Positions 1-11,070 of a stretch of 64,000 bases of DNA are shown in pieces; within the stretch, counting starts at the first letter, position 1, and every line of letters begins with the position of its first letter. The stretch lies in the NCBI GenBank assembly GCA_026874595.1, contig CM049319.1, positions 3,438,601 to 3,502,600 of the forward strand, in the 5' to 3' direction. The DNA comes from Sipunculus nudus. Taxonomy: Eukaryota > Annelida > Sipuncula > Golfingiida > Sipunculidae. The translations under genes and the position numbers were made by a program. The notes under the pieces are model-generated. The model searched no databases, was not told where the DNA came from, and saw only the letters and a list, made by a program, of their open reading frames with translations.

Positions 1-419
1 TTCGGTTGCAATTTGATGATGATCATAACGCATCAAATGGGCATGCAGCCGACTCTAACAAATAAGGAATGAGAAAGAAGCTGCGACAGTTTTGTACTAA
101 CGAGCATATTATTTATGGCGTTGGGACGGTCTGTGCGCCTTCGACCTGGTTCGTTTGGGGGTTTTTTTTCACGTTCCTAGTTCATAATTCGATGGTCCTA
201 GTTCATACTCAACGATACACCAGTGAACACTGACGAGTTTGAGGTTGATATACCATTCAGATTTTTTGTTTTATTTGAAATATTGAAATGAACCCCTTCG
301 GACACATTTGGCATCGTTTCCAAAACATCAACATTGAATAGGGCATTTCTGAGGTTTGGATAAAGAGGAGTTGCATGGCAAAGACTAAGTGCCGGCTTCC
401 GGGCTCTGGGATATAGAAC
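1..419. other. No feature recognised
   Basis: AT-rich sequence with no convincing coding potential, RNA gene or repeat that I can match elsewhere in the window. Confidence 0.5.
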
Positions 420-565
420 ACAGGACTCAAAGCAGGGAGATCGTTAGTTCCAATGTCAGCCGAGGCATTGAGGTGTTTCATGGTGGGTCCCACCCAGGGT
501 GAGCGCTCTTAAGGCTTAAACCGGGTGGCTGTGCCCAAGGGCCGTGTAATACACGGATACAAGAG
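420..565 (+). mobile_element. SINE-1 copy, degenerate and partial
   Basis: The stretch matches the better copy at 21.3 kb. It shares the tRNA-like segment reading ACTCAAAG..GGGAGATCG and the body segment with GAGCGCTCTTAAGGCTTAA and GGCTGTGCCCA. The A-box end is lost and the B box is eroded (GTTCCAATGTC instead of GTTCGAATCTC). This is an old, inactive copy. Confidence 0.7.
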
Positions 566-1000
566 GAAGTGTGTTATACTGTCACCCGATAAACGTTGCC
601 CCTTACCTGTGCCCTTTTAGCAAGTGACGGACCTGGTTGCCTTTTGATTAACGTTGTATAGAAGAGATGGTGTGTTTTTTATGGCACACTCATCGTATTG
701 GCACTCAGGTACACAGCTGCAATGAATTTATCAAAAGAATTAACAGAATTTAAAACCAGCTACCAGATGCGGTTAAGAGCCTGTCACGCCTTACAAGAGC
801 AGAAAGTATAGTTCACATTAAATGCACTGGCTGTCAGACACACAAAAACAACTCCAGTTATATACAAAATCCGGTTATAACCTATATTAACCTCTGCACG
901 TTTAATCTATTTACTGCATGCAAGAAACATAAGGCATTACTCTGTTTAAAGACCGAAGTTTAAATTAAAAGTTTAATCACAAGTTTACATAAACCTGGCT
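566..1000. other. No feature recognised
   Basis: No coding or repeat signal that I can support. Confidence 0.4.
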
Positions 1001-1680
1001 TCTTGTGACTCTCACATGACAGTCAACAGTCAAGGATCTGCACCTGACCGCCTCACTCTCAACTGCTGTGTACTCAACCTGAACTAGCTTAGTTTGTCTA
1101 TGTCTAACAGTTTGGAAAGAACAACAATCCTGTAAAACGGGTGGAATTTTGCTCATTTCTTGTTCAGTTTTCACAGACCAGCTGAAAATGGTGAAATCAG
1201 GTTTTCGAAATTTGCGTATTATTCAAACATTATTGCAAATATCGTAGACAAACTTCTCACAGCACTTTTACGTTGTAAAAGACGCCTTTCCTTTGAGTTA
1301 TTAAGTTCTTGGCGCCGCAGCTTAGGAGATGCGTGCCACCCGGGAATGACCGGAAGTAACGTATGCTTGGGACTGCAGATGTTACTTACAAACTGATAAT
1401 AGTAAATAAAACGAAGTATTTTGGTTCATTGTATAAACTTGATATCTTAAGTAGTTAATAAGAAATGACCCTCTTCAGTTTGTCTTTTTGACCTCTACAT
1501 TGAGGGACCATCACCTTTTGCCCTATTGATCCGATTGGCTGTTTAATGTAATAGTTTATAAATTACTATAGCTGTGTAAATATAATTCAATTTGATGGTT
1601 CCTTCTTGAACTTTTATGGATGAGGTGAAATTTGCGTATCTTAAAAAAATTATGAAAGATATCGCTACTAAATTGCCACT
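1001..1680 (+). repeat. Interspersed repeat family A, copy 1
   Basis: About 680 bp align with 40.08-40.75 kb and with 34.62-34.65 plus 35.52-36.13 kb. Shared landmarks are GGATCTGCACC, CAGTTTGGAAAGAACAA, TTAGGAGATGCGTGCCA, AACTTGATATCTTAAG and AAAGATATCGCTACTAAATT. Homology stops at about 1680, exactly where foldback FB1 begins. No coding sequence is apparent. The family is unknown to me. Confidence 0.8.
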
Positions 1681-1681
1681 G

Positions 1682-4600
1682 CTTACCGGCGCCCGTATGG
1701 CTTACTCCGAGGCCCGCAAGGCGCCTATGAAAGCTCGCGCATTTACCATTTTGAGCAGTTTAAAAAAAATTATCAAACTTGCACCAAAGCTAATTATATG
1801 GTACATAGCCTTGATATGATTGAAATTCAAATATCACTCATACACATGAAGTAGTGTCCCATTCTATGACAGCAAGAAAACTTTAAATTTTAGGCACAAA
1901 TCCAGAATTACAGCTGCACATTTTCTGGTTACAACTCTACTAACGGAGGTCAACTGCGCGTTGAAATATACTTTTGAAAAAAAGGGAAAAGGTGAAACGT
2001 TGCTTCATGGCCTCGTCAGCAAGATCAATGGATGTTTCTGGTTAATCAAGAATTAAAGAGAAGGATGCGTGGGCGGGCATATATATAATTTTGATTTTTT
2101 CAATATTTCTATCGTCAGACTTGGTCTAACCGTAGCTGACCTTCCTGGCATCCTACCAAAATCTCCCTGTAGTAAAACGTCGCAAAACGTAGCTACCCAT
2201 AGTTCGCCTGGGCGTAACCCTATCTGCCCTAGTAGGGCCGAGGCGTAGCCGTACCTAAACTTACCTAAACAATCGATCGGATTGAAACCATGAACAAACC
2301 GTACCTAGAACCTACAGACCCGTACAAGACCTTGAAATCCCGGTGTGCTGTCCTGGTGAACGGTGCGTGACCCCTCGGAACTAGGGGTTTGCTACGGAGC
2401 ACTACCGCTAAGGCGGTGGCACTAGGGTTCTGACACGATTCCATTTTAATACCAATTTACCCTGGTAAATATTGCTCACTAAACTCCACCGGGACCCGTT
2501 GCCGATTGAAGACGGCTGATGACGATTGACGACGGCTCACTAAATATGAGTACGTTCTAACTATAGATTTGGCTACGATTAACTACGCAAGTCCAACCGT
2601 AGTGCCACGGGCACGTAAATTCGGGAATATGTGACTATAGTTTTATAAAAGCTTAAATCGGTTGATTCAGCAAAACGCGATTTTGCTAGTCTGTACTTGA
2701 TTGTTAATCCGATAAACTGTGGTCATAAAAGTTAGGCTATATTTTGTGGGAGAGATTGGGTCAAATGGTAATAAACTGGCCATATGCAGACTAGAAACGG
2801 ATTTGCCTGTCCGCATGCATTGGAACCAGTTTAGGCCTACTGTAAACCGGAATAGAACAAACAGAACTAGTATAGACTGCCCTTCAAGAGAACTACTTAA
2901 ACCGAGGATTAGTAGCCCACTGCGGACAAAGTAATCCAATTCACGAACCAGTGCCGACTGGGCCCTAATTGTACATGCCGGATCAGATTTTGCAGTCACG
3001 TGAGTCAATCCCATCTGCATTATTAATCTACCAAGAATAAAGAAATCAGTTCTGTTAACTTGCCTTGGGGAGATACTCATATTTTTCAAATGGTAATACA
3101 TCTTTTAAACACATTTTCAGGGAAGAAGCCTTACCAATGAATTACCATTTCATTTGAAATTATACTTCAGTGTTTCCTTTCCATTACAGAAAATTTAATA
3201 TATTTTTTTTCTCAAATAAATTATAATTTAATATTCATTTTTCTTTATAAGGCCAAAGAAAACACATATATACACGTATTTACAAGTAACAAAGAAAAGA
3301 ATATCTAAATCAAAGAAACATTTATCATTATGAAATTAAGCACACTTCAGATTTCTTCAAAGGCAGTGATAACCTTTAGCATTTAAAACAAAAGTTATGT
3401 CTACAGCAACAAATATGGAATACGGCACAGAACCATCAATAAAAATGTATAGAACATCGAACAGTGACTGTTGACTGGCACTATAGCTCTCGTTTTCTGA
3501 GATGTCTCATCATGCCGGATTCCGAAATGACCCCCTTACATCGATCTGTTTCTGTTTATATCTTCTTACAAATAAATGAATGGTATAAATGACATAAACA
3601 TGACCTAAACCCATGCAGCCAGGAATCTGTGTTTTATATTCTGCAGGGTCCTATCTTTGTTTCAATGATCTTGACACTGTAGGGAGGTTGAGTTACTCTG
3701 TTATATGCGCGACAGATGCCGCTACTGGTTTAATCTTGTTCGGTGCAGTTATTTTCTATATTCGGTTCATATGATTTGAAATATACTGACAGGTTGTGGT
3801 TTATATAAGGAGAACTATAATTTAATATGATATGGCATAATTACAATAAATTACAATAAGTCTGCATATGGCCAGTGCTGCTTTCCCACAAAGTATATCC
3901 TAACTTTTAGGACCACAGTAAATCAGATTAACAACTAAGTGCGGACAGGAAACTCGCGTTTGTTGAATAATCCGATTTAAACTTTTATTAGGCTATATAG
4001 TCACACATTCCTGGTTTTTGCGTGCCCGTGGCACTACGGTTGGACATACGTAGTTAATCGGAGCCAAACCTATTGCTGACCGTACTCATATCTAGGGACC
4101 CGTCGTCAATCCTCATAATGATAAACCGTCTTCAATCGGCAACGGGCCCCATGGAGTTTAGGGAGCAATATTTTGCCGGTATCAATCGGGATGACAATGG
4201 AATCGTATCAGATCCCTACTAGACCGTAGTTTGAACCCTAGTGTCACCGCCATAGCGGTAGTGCCCCGTAGCAAAGCCCTAGCTCAGCGGTCACGTTCTG
4301 TTCACCAGGCCTGCACTCCAAGATTCACGGTTTCGCACGGGTCTGTAGCTTCTAGGTACGGTTTGAACTTTGGTCACGGTTTCAATCCGATCGATAAAGT
4401 TTAGTTACGGCTACGCCTCGACCCTAGTTTTCTTTCTGTTATAGATTGGAACGACCCTTCATGTTAATGAGTGATACTTGAATTTCATTCATATTAAGGC
4501 TATGTACCATATAACTGGCTTTAGTGCAACTTTGATAACATTTTGTTATTTTTTGTAATAATTATATATATATATATATATATATATTGCTATATTTACA

Positions 4601-5300
4601 TTCATAATCTATTTATAATATTCATATATAATACAGATAAGCAATATAAGCAACTCTAGAACACGTGGTAATGCTTCAAAATTTAAATATTAAAAGACCT
4701 CCGTGTCTGAAAATACTGGTTCCTTACCCTTCAGTTGCTTATAAGCGGGCCATGAAGGCCTCATTAAATATGATGATTAAAGCTTGATTATAAGTTTGTG
4801 CAGTTCTAACTTTGCCTTAAAATAGACGCTATTCTCTTCCAATCTTGTCCTTAAGGCGCTGAGAATCCACCTCCCGTTTGCTCCGTACATGTGGGTAGAG
4901 CTATTACACTTCCTCACTGATTCTCTGCTTGAGATGATCCTTGGGGGGTTTTGGACTTGCCCCACATTCCTGGTTTCCTTTTACAGGATTGTGTAAATCT
5001 AATCAATTATTTTAAACTGCTCAAATGGATGAGTTTTTTAGGCGCCGTGCGGGCCTCGTGGTAAGCCGTGCGGGCGCCGTTAAGCACCGTATCGGAACCA
5101 AGTGGACCTGTTCATGCCGCACTGAGGCGAGATGACCGTGCTGGCGACCTATTGGTGCCCTCTTTAGACCGTAGTTAAACGAAGATAATCGGCTTAAAAT
5201 CGGCTGGAACCATAAATAGCCCGTAGGAGGACCCTATTAAAACCTTAGAAGGACCATGGTCATCAAACCGTGGTCGACCGCAGCAGAGGGGCACCCGGAT
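1682..5300. mobile_element. Foldback element FB1 with long interrupted inverted arms
   Basis: The left arm pairs with the reverse complement of the right arm in three blocks: 1682-1790 with 4990-5085, about 1785-1875 with 4435-4540, and 2225-2815 with 3840-4440. The long block is strongly conserved, including GGCGTAGCCGTA, GTTGCCGATTGAAGACGG, CCAACCGTAGTGCCACGGGC and CTGGCCATATGCAGACT. Unpaired insertions sit at 1875-2225 on the left and 4540-4990 on the right, the latter starting with a (TA)n tract at 4562-4588. The GC-rich ACCGTA-style composition continues to about 5300 on the right only, so the left end looks truncated. No transposase is visible and the core is a separate repeat. It is a non-autonomous foldback or MITE-like DNA element; the superfamily is not determinable. 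Confidence 0.8.
2955..3605 (+). repeat. FB1 core repeat, copy 1
   Basis: The spacer between the FB1 arms matches 46.10-46.71 kb in the same orientation. Shared landmarks are CAGATTTTGC, TTTCAGGGAAGAAG, CAAAGAAAAGAATATCTAAA (followed by TCAAAGAAAC) and the TTCCGAAATG segment. It has no coding potential. The core is therefore either part of a larger mobile element, or an older insertion that FB1 surrounds. Confidence 0.75.
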
Positions 5301-5719
5301 GCCTAAAGCAGGCTTCAGTGCGGACGCTAAGCTTACTACTTTCAGACTTAAGTAAAACGTGTCGTCTAAGGAAGGATGTGCATAAATTCTGTTTATATTC
5401 ACAATAAAGCGTCACGGTTATTACACCGAAAAATAAATCCACTGTTTGGTTTTTTTTTTTTTTTTTTTTAATATTCAAAACATTTTTTCACGAACAAATG
5501 CATTCTGTTGGTTATATTTGTCTTGGCTGTTGTCGATGCATACTCGATGTCTACTCTATTTACTTAATTTTTGTAATTTTCATTCCTCAGGTTTTCGGCG
5601 TAAAAGCGTGCTGTGTGAATTAATGTGAACAGGACGTTTATCCTTGTATTTATATATTGGTAGAATGTCTGTGGGGAGAATGTGACATAAAGTTAACAAT
5701 TAAGGACAATATCCGGTCG
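5301..5719. other. No feature; T-run at about 5451-5469
   Basis: A poly-T run of about 19 bases and AT-rich sequence. Nothing else can be supported. Confidence 0.4.
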
Positions 5720-6340
5720 TTTATCAAGGGGAAACAGTGCTAAACACAAATAACTAGTGCTCCGCAAAACACATTATTCCTTACTTTAAGTGGTTCCCCA
5801 CGAGCACATTTAGTCTCTAAAAAAAACAAAAAAAATAGTCCCAAGGACCGGAAAAGGGGAGTCCAGGCGGGGGGGGGGGATGAAGGGAGTCCACTTCTTG
5901 CTCTGACACCGTTCAAAAAGGTTGCAGAATTTGAAATAAAGGGAGGGAGGGGGGTCCGGACCACCTTCGTTCCGCTTATGTAACTAACAAGGTATGCTTA
6001 TTCCCTAATCTTTCTTTAGGAACAGTTTCCTTGTCTTATAACATGCATTAAATTCATCTTTCACATCTTCCTTTCATCAATTTATCCTTAATAGGTCTAA
6101 AATATAATGATATATGTAACCAGTCAAAGGTCTTTGAAAATCTGATGCCTTCGCGTCCCATTCTGGTTTTCATATGTAAACCACGTCACTGACCAGGTCT
6201 TCAAGGAAAACACACCGATGTATGAATTCCCTGCCACGAGAACAGCGTAAACATATTTGTACTATTGAGACAGTATCCCACTAAAAATCTAGACATCTTC
6301 CCAGCCATGGTAATAGGCCCGGTGAGGCGGCCCACCTTTC
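5720..6340. repeat. Repeat family D, copy 1, containing a minus-strand hAT-like MITE (about 5826-5985)
   Basis: The stretch matches 10.03-10.55 kb. Shared landmarks after the hAT-like terminus are ACTGACCAGGTCT, TGCCACGAG.ACAGCG and TTGAGACAGT.TCCCACT. At 5826-5985 a minus-strand hAT-like element shows a G-run, GGAGTCCA and a terminus resembling the reverse of AAGCGGA. Both family D copies carry a hAT-like end at the same place, so the two probably spread or were duplicated together. Confidence 0.65.
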
Positions 6341-6394
6341 TCACGTCGATCTTCAACTCAATCAGTATCTTCTATTCATACCTTAAATATCTTA

Positions 6395-6605
6395 CAGAAG
6401 CGGATCCAGGGGGGGGGGGGGGGTCCAGGGGGTCCGGACCCCCCCCCCCCCCTTTTCACCCTTTTGTAAAGAGTTTTAGACGATATTTTGCGGCCTGGAC
6501 CCCCCCCCCCCCTCCTTCCGGACCTGATGACAGTTTTTTTAGGATTTTCATTAGTCCTCCTGGGTTGGATCCCCCCCCCCCCTTTTCTTAAATCCTGGAT
6601 CGCAG
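6395..6605 (+). mobile_element. hAT-like MITE
   Basis: It starts with CAGAAGCGGATCCAGG followed by long G and C runs and ends near AATCCTGGATCGCAGGGGCG. The internal segments TTTTGCGGCCTGGACCCC and AGTCCTCCTGGGTTGGA are shared with the copy at 15.6 kb. The ends resemble CAGRGGCGGATCCAGG-type hAT termini (family knowledge). There is no coding capacity. Confidence 0.75.
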
Positions 6606-6733
6606 GGGCGTGCTTAACTGTATTCCGACTCAATCTGTTAAACTTTGTCTTTGTTGAGGGAGCCAGTTCGGGCTGGATTTCAAGAGACTAGTGACTGGCT
6701 CGAGCGCCGACTTCACTTTCAGTCAGTCAGTCA

Positions 6734-6736
<3 letters not shown>

Positions 6737-6791
<55 letters not shown>

Positions 6792-6827
6792 ATAAAAATA
6801 ATAATAATTATAATAATAATAATAATG

Positions 6828-6867
<40 letters not shown>
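6737..6867. repeat. (TA)n followed by (AAT/ATA)n microsatellite
   Basis: About 50 bp of alternating TA run into about 80 bp of imperfect AAT/ATA repeats. Confidence 0.95.
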
Positions 6868-7409
6868 GCTTTAAATGCTCAAAAGCCTGTATTTCGTGGA
6901 AAGTGTATATTGATAAAATTACTTCTAAATTAAAACCTAAACTAAGCGCTTCCTTGTCTTCTAGTAAAGAGTACCGCCGCAGGAACTTTAATTTCTAATT
7001 TTTTTAACATAAATACACATAGTGTAATAATACACTGAGCCTTAAAATGACCAAAATATGATGCAAGGATTATTTATAAGTGCCTGTCTTGAATACATGA
7101 CAAGTATTTAAAAACTATTTGGACTTACCTAAGGTTTGACTTGAACTGATGCGATGATACTGATCGATCAGGGACCTAAATCATTTAATTCAATGCTAAA
7201 ACCCTTGTGCAAAAAAAAGATAATTTAGACAGGTCCAATTAATATATCTCTAGTATCAAGTAAATAATAAAGAAATTGACCATATATAGTGTGAAAAAAA
7301 GCTAAGAAAATGTCAGATAAGTAATAGGTATGAGGAAATGACCGAGAAAATATACATTTTGCCGAAATCTACACTTATAGCAATTCAAGCGCCTATACTC
7401 AAACTTCTA
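6868..7409. other. No feature recognised
   Basis: AT-rich sequence without a coding or repeat signal that I can support. Confidence 0.4.
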
Positions 7410-7465
7410 TTACAAAATGGAGGCGGTTTCTTCCATCAAAAATAAGTAATAAAAAAAATAAAATT
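7410..7465 (+). mobile_element. SINE-1 3' tail fragment
   Basis: It shares AAAATGGAGGCGGTT and the following TC/CATCAAAAA tail with the 3' end of the SINE-1 copy at 21.66-21.70 kb. Confidence 0.5.
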
Positions 7466-7484
7466 ATTTTGAGCCACCTGAACC

Positions 7485-8135
7485 AAGACTCCTCTCGATC
7501 AGTGTTCACGGCTGATCATAAACAAATATTTTGTATGTAATCATAAATTAAAAATATACAAATATATATATACATTATCTGTAATATATATGATATTTTA
7601 TACAGTAGTGGAAACGTTCAAATGTCATTGTAAATTCTGTCCAAATTGAGGTGCTTTCTTATAAAAAGAGATTAATAATTTTGCGGTTTTAAAGGTATTG
7701 TGCTGTTCTCTGATGGACTTATATTATTGTCAGTGTAAATGATTTGTTAGGTGCAGGAAGGGTTATTCGATAACGAGCTATATAAAATCCAGTACATATC
7801 ATACCTGTTAATTTAATGATATAACGACGTTCGGATTAATGGCGGTGTTAAAGTGTCTTAACATATGAAAGCTCCATGATGTCCCTGACGCTAAGACGCT
7901 GTATAACAAAAAAGCCTGGGGTCACCTTAAATACATCGTGGGTGCATGAAGGGTTTCCTCGGATAATTTTATTCTCAGTTACCGGCAGACTATTTCATGT
8001 GACTAATGTACGTCATTGGCTGAAAGCGGGGCTGTCTCTAGTACATTCACGCCTTGTCCAACGATTATTACCTAACAATGTCTGAAAGTGGAACTTTAAT
8101 CCTCTTAGGTCACTTTGGGTGACGGCAGTTTGAGA
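7485..8135 (+). repeat. Interspersed repeat family B, copy 1
   Basis: It aligns with the reverse complement of 41.03-41.77 kb and partly with 37.59-37.76 kb. Shared landmarks are CAGTGTTCA.GGCTGATCATA, TATAAAATCCAGTACATA, GGGGTCACCTT.AATACATC and CTCAGTTACCGG. A 69-codon open frame at 7876-8085 lies within it and is not conserved between copies, so I do not call a gene. Confidence 0.75.
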
Positions 8136-8584
8136 ACTGTTTTGCAACGGGGAAAGGGTGAGAATAAAAGGCCCCTATGAATTTTCTTATTCACGGTTTT
8201 CTGTAACTTTCTCCACCTAGCGTTGTGTTTATACATATTGGAGCATGCACAGAAACAACCCCTTGCTGTGGATGGGTAGGGGGAGACACTCAGGTTTTTA
8301 CTCCATGACTTGGTCTCCTGACATTACAGAGGAAATCGCTCTAACTTTATTTACTATGAATCAGGGACTGTCTCTCTATGCATCCAAATCATAATAACTA
8401 GCCCTGCCTAGGCTTTAGTGTACTGATATTTACTGCTAAAATGTTTCAAATAAAACGTGATTCCTTGTACCGATCGACGCGACGTAACTCAGTTCTAGCT
8501 CTTATCACTAAAGCCCTGTAAAGTCTGTATGGTGAATCCCTGATATATGCATATTAGGGCGACACAAGGCTCCTGAGTATTCCA
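8136..8584. other. No feature recognised
   Basis: No coding or repeat signal that I can support. Confidence 0.35.
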
Positions 8585-8700
8585 TCGTATTTGCATATCA
8601 GGCCGTCACGTCTTCTGTGAATGGAATCGTAGCTATATATAAAGACGCTAAAAGCGGTCCCATTTGCAACAGACAGCTCAACACGCTTGGTAACATTCGC
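8585..8700 (+). promoter_or_regulatory. Possible orphan promoter: octamer, TATA, donor-like site
   Basis: An ATTTGCAT octamer core at about 8589 (the binding motif of POU proteins), a TATATATAAAG box at about 8635, and a CTTGGTAAC splice-donor-like site at about 8690 follow one another in a promoter-like order. No coding exon is visible nearby, so this is a weak call that could be chance. Confidence 0.25.
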
Positions 8701-10024
8701 ACTGAAATTATGTTTTCAGAAAGTCCATACATGGACCTTCTTGTCCTGTGATATATCTCTGCTGTTTTGAACATACGGTCCATGGGCCAAATTTAAGTGC
8801 ATTGTGGACAATTTTACATCGATTTTGTACTGTGTATTTGTTAGTGTCCAAGTTACGCTTGAAGGCCTTGCCACTGTTAAGTTGCCAACACGCTAAACGT
8901 CGTGATCGTTTCAGTCAGCCAGTACATGAATTACAGTCTGATTTCGTTCACCGCGTGTAGATCTGAAAATCTCACGCTGATTGGATGAGCTAGAGACACA
9001 TTATAAAACCGGCCTGCTGCGATAAACTATGGTCTGATAAACGGTGACACACTGACTCATTGAGGCTGAGGGTTATATATAGCTTAGTGTTAAAAAAATC
9101 TTGCAGCACTCAAATAGCCGAGAACCTAAACATATTAAATCTGATTAAATGGGAATATATATATAGCAAGCTTGAAGCCCACAATAGGTGGTTTCTGAAT
9201 TAACCATATTGGTTTTGAACAAGACTTTTGGTGAAGACCACTATAATTACTCCTTACGTCACTGGGAAAGACCTTACTTCAGCGAGGCGGTGATGTGTGG
9301 CTCTGACTCTCCGGAACGGCCCAAGTTTACCAGTCGATAAAATAAAGAGGGTCAGAGAGTAGTAATTAATTATGTAAGTTGCCGCGTGGTAGCAGTCCCG
9401 ACACTAGGTGCGATACAGTCAGAGCCATTTCATTGACTGGGCCAGTCTACATAATAACTGTCAGCTTAGAAACTGCCGGCAAGTAAAACTAACCTACCTA
9501 AGGGAAACAACCCGAGAAAAAACACAACTCCTTCTCTGCCTATAAATCAATTAATATTTTTTTATCTATTATTAACTTCAAAAATCTAATACTTATAAAA
9601 GGAATTCGGTTCACGTTTGTTCGCAATGTTATCTAAAACCGCGTTGTGTACTATGTCATTCATCATTTTAAATGTTATTATCCCCGCAGTGACATAGGTG
9701 ATATGAGAATAATTTATTTTTAATGTACAAATAATTTTGAGTGATTTTTCCGTTTTTACTGACTTGCACGGAGGTTAGACCGAGCACAGCCGAACTGCCT
9801 TCGGCAATGACCGGAATACGTGCATCGTGGTCACTCAACCTCAAACACTATTAAGGACTATTGTTCATATGATTAACGCTTGCTTTCACTGAGGGATTTG
9901 AGCATGTCTGGCCTTACAATTAAACGAGGCCCTCACCCACGTGCGTGGCCAGTAAAAGAGAAAAACACATGTTTCTCGCTTTATGAAATGGAGAGTTCAA
10001 ACCAGAAGGACTAATTACAAAACC
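8701..10024. other. No gene recognised
   Basis: Mostly single-copy-looking sequence. ATTGG and TTATAAAA at about 8978-9008 are too close together to resemble the receptor promoters. The segment CATTTCATTGACTGGGCCAG (followed by TCTA) at about 9425 recurs at about 37.79 kb. Confidence 0.4.
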
Positions 10025-10550
10025 CAATTCAAGGTCCTAATTTCAGGAACAGGGATGGGGTGGGGTGGGGTGGAGTGGTGGCGGGGGTTTTAGGCCTCAA
10101 AATTTGTCAAAACAAATTGTGAAAAAAGAAGGTTGCGGTGGCTGAAAATTGGATACGGACCCTCTGCATGGAGTCCCGTTGGGTCCGCTTCTGCTACTTA
10201 CGAGATATGCATATTTCTGTTTCTTTCTTCTTCCTTGCAACGTACTCTTTATACGTCCAACGATAGAATCCAGTCAAATATCATCGAAAACCTGAATGCC
10301 CCAATGTCTCATACCGGTTCGCAATGTAAACACCATCACTGACCAGGTCTCCCAGGTAAACATACCCGGGTATGGATTTCTTGCCACGAGCACAGCGCCG
10401 CATAATAAATGTAGAAAATAGTTGAGACAGTTTCCCACTGAAAACCTATATTTTCTGTTAATTTTTAGAATAAAATATGAGCCAACATTCCACATCTCAG
10501 TTAATATATCTCCCATACCCCGGTAACAAGCCCGGTGTCCCGGGTTTATC
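10025..10550. repeat. Repeat family D, copy 2, with hAT-like end
   Basis: An imperfect GGGGT tandem (about 10055-10085) leads to GGTCCGCTTCTG at about 10186, the reverse of a CAGAAGCGGACC terminus. After this the sequence follows family D copy 1: CACTGACCAGGTCT, TGCCACGAGCACAGCG, TTGAGACAGTTTCCCACTG and CCCGGT. It has about 70 bp that copy 1 lacks. Confidence 0.6.
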
Positions 10551-10790
10551 AGCTAGTACTAGATATAAAAGCGAATATGGAAGAATCTAGTCATGAATGT
10601 TTAAGTCTAATCAAGACAAAGAACTTTTAATATAACCTGGTGTGATAACATTTAAATTGCCAGTATATACCACCAAATGCCGGTATCTGACAGCAAAAAG
10701 TGGTATTTCCCGGCATTTACCGCCGGCATGGACTTTATGAGTACTGGCCAGCATTTTATCAACCCCGATATACACTTCCATGACATTCTG

Positions 10791-11070
10791 TTACTGTTGA
10801 CACGTTCCTTTCACATGATTTTTTAAAGATGAAAGGTAGCTCACACAGAGAGAGAAGACAGTCAGATCAGGTGTAATAAAAATGTTAGTTGGCCCGCTGT
10901 CAGCCTTGGTCAATCTTTGCAAATTAGCATAAAACAAAATGCCCAACAAAATCAAAGAAATAGCAAAATACCATAAATATTCAACCTTTGACATGGAGGG
11001 TCAACCAATACATGGATTCCAGGGTATTATGACCAAGATAATTCATTTCTGGTATTATAATAGTCGTAAT
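10791..11070 (-). repeat. Repeat family C, copy 1
   Basis: The reverse complement matches 13.95-14.20 kb. Shared landmarks are CCATGTATT.GTTGACCCTC, CATTTTGTTTT.TGCTAATT.GCAAA, CCAAGGCTG.CAGCG and CCAA.CAACAT. No coding sequence is present. Confidence 0.7.
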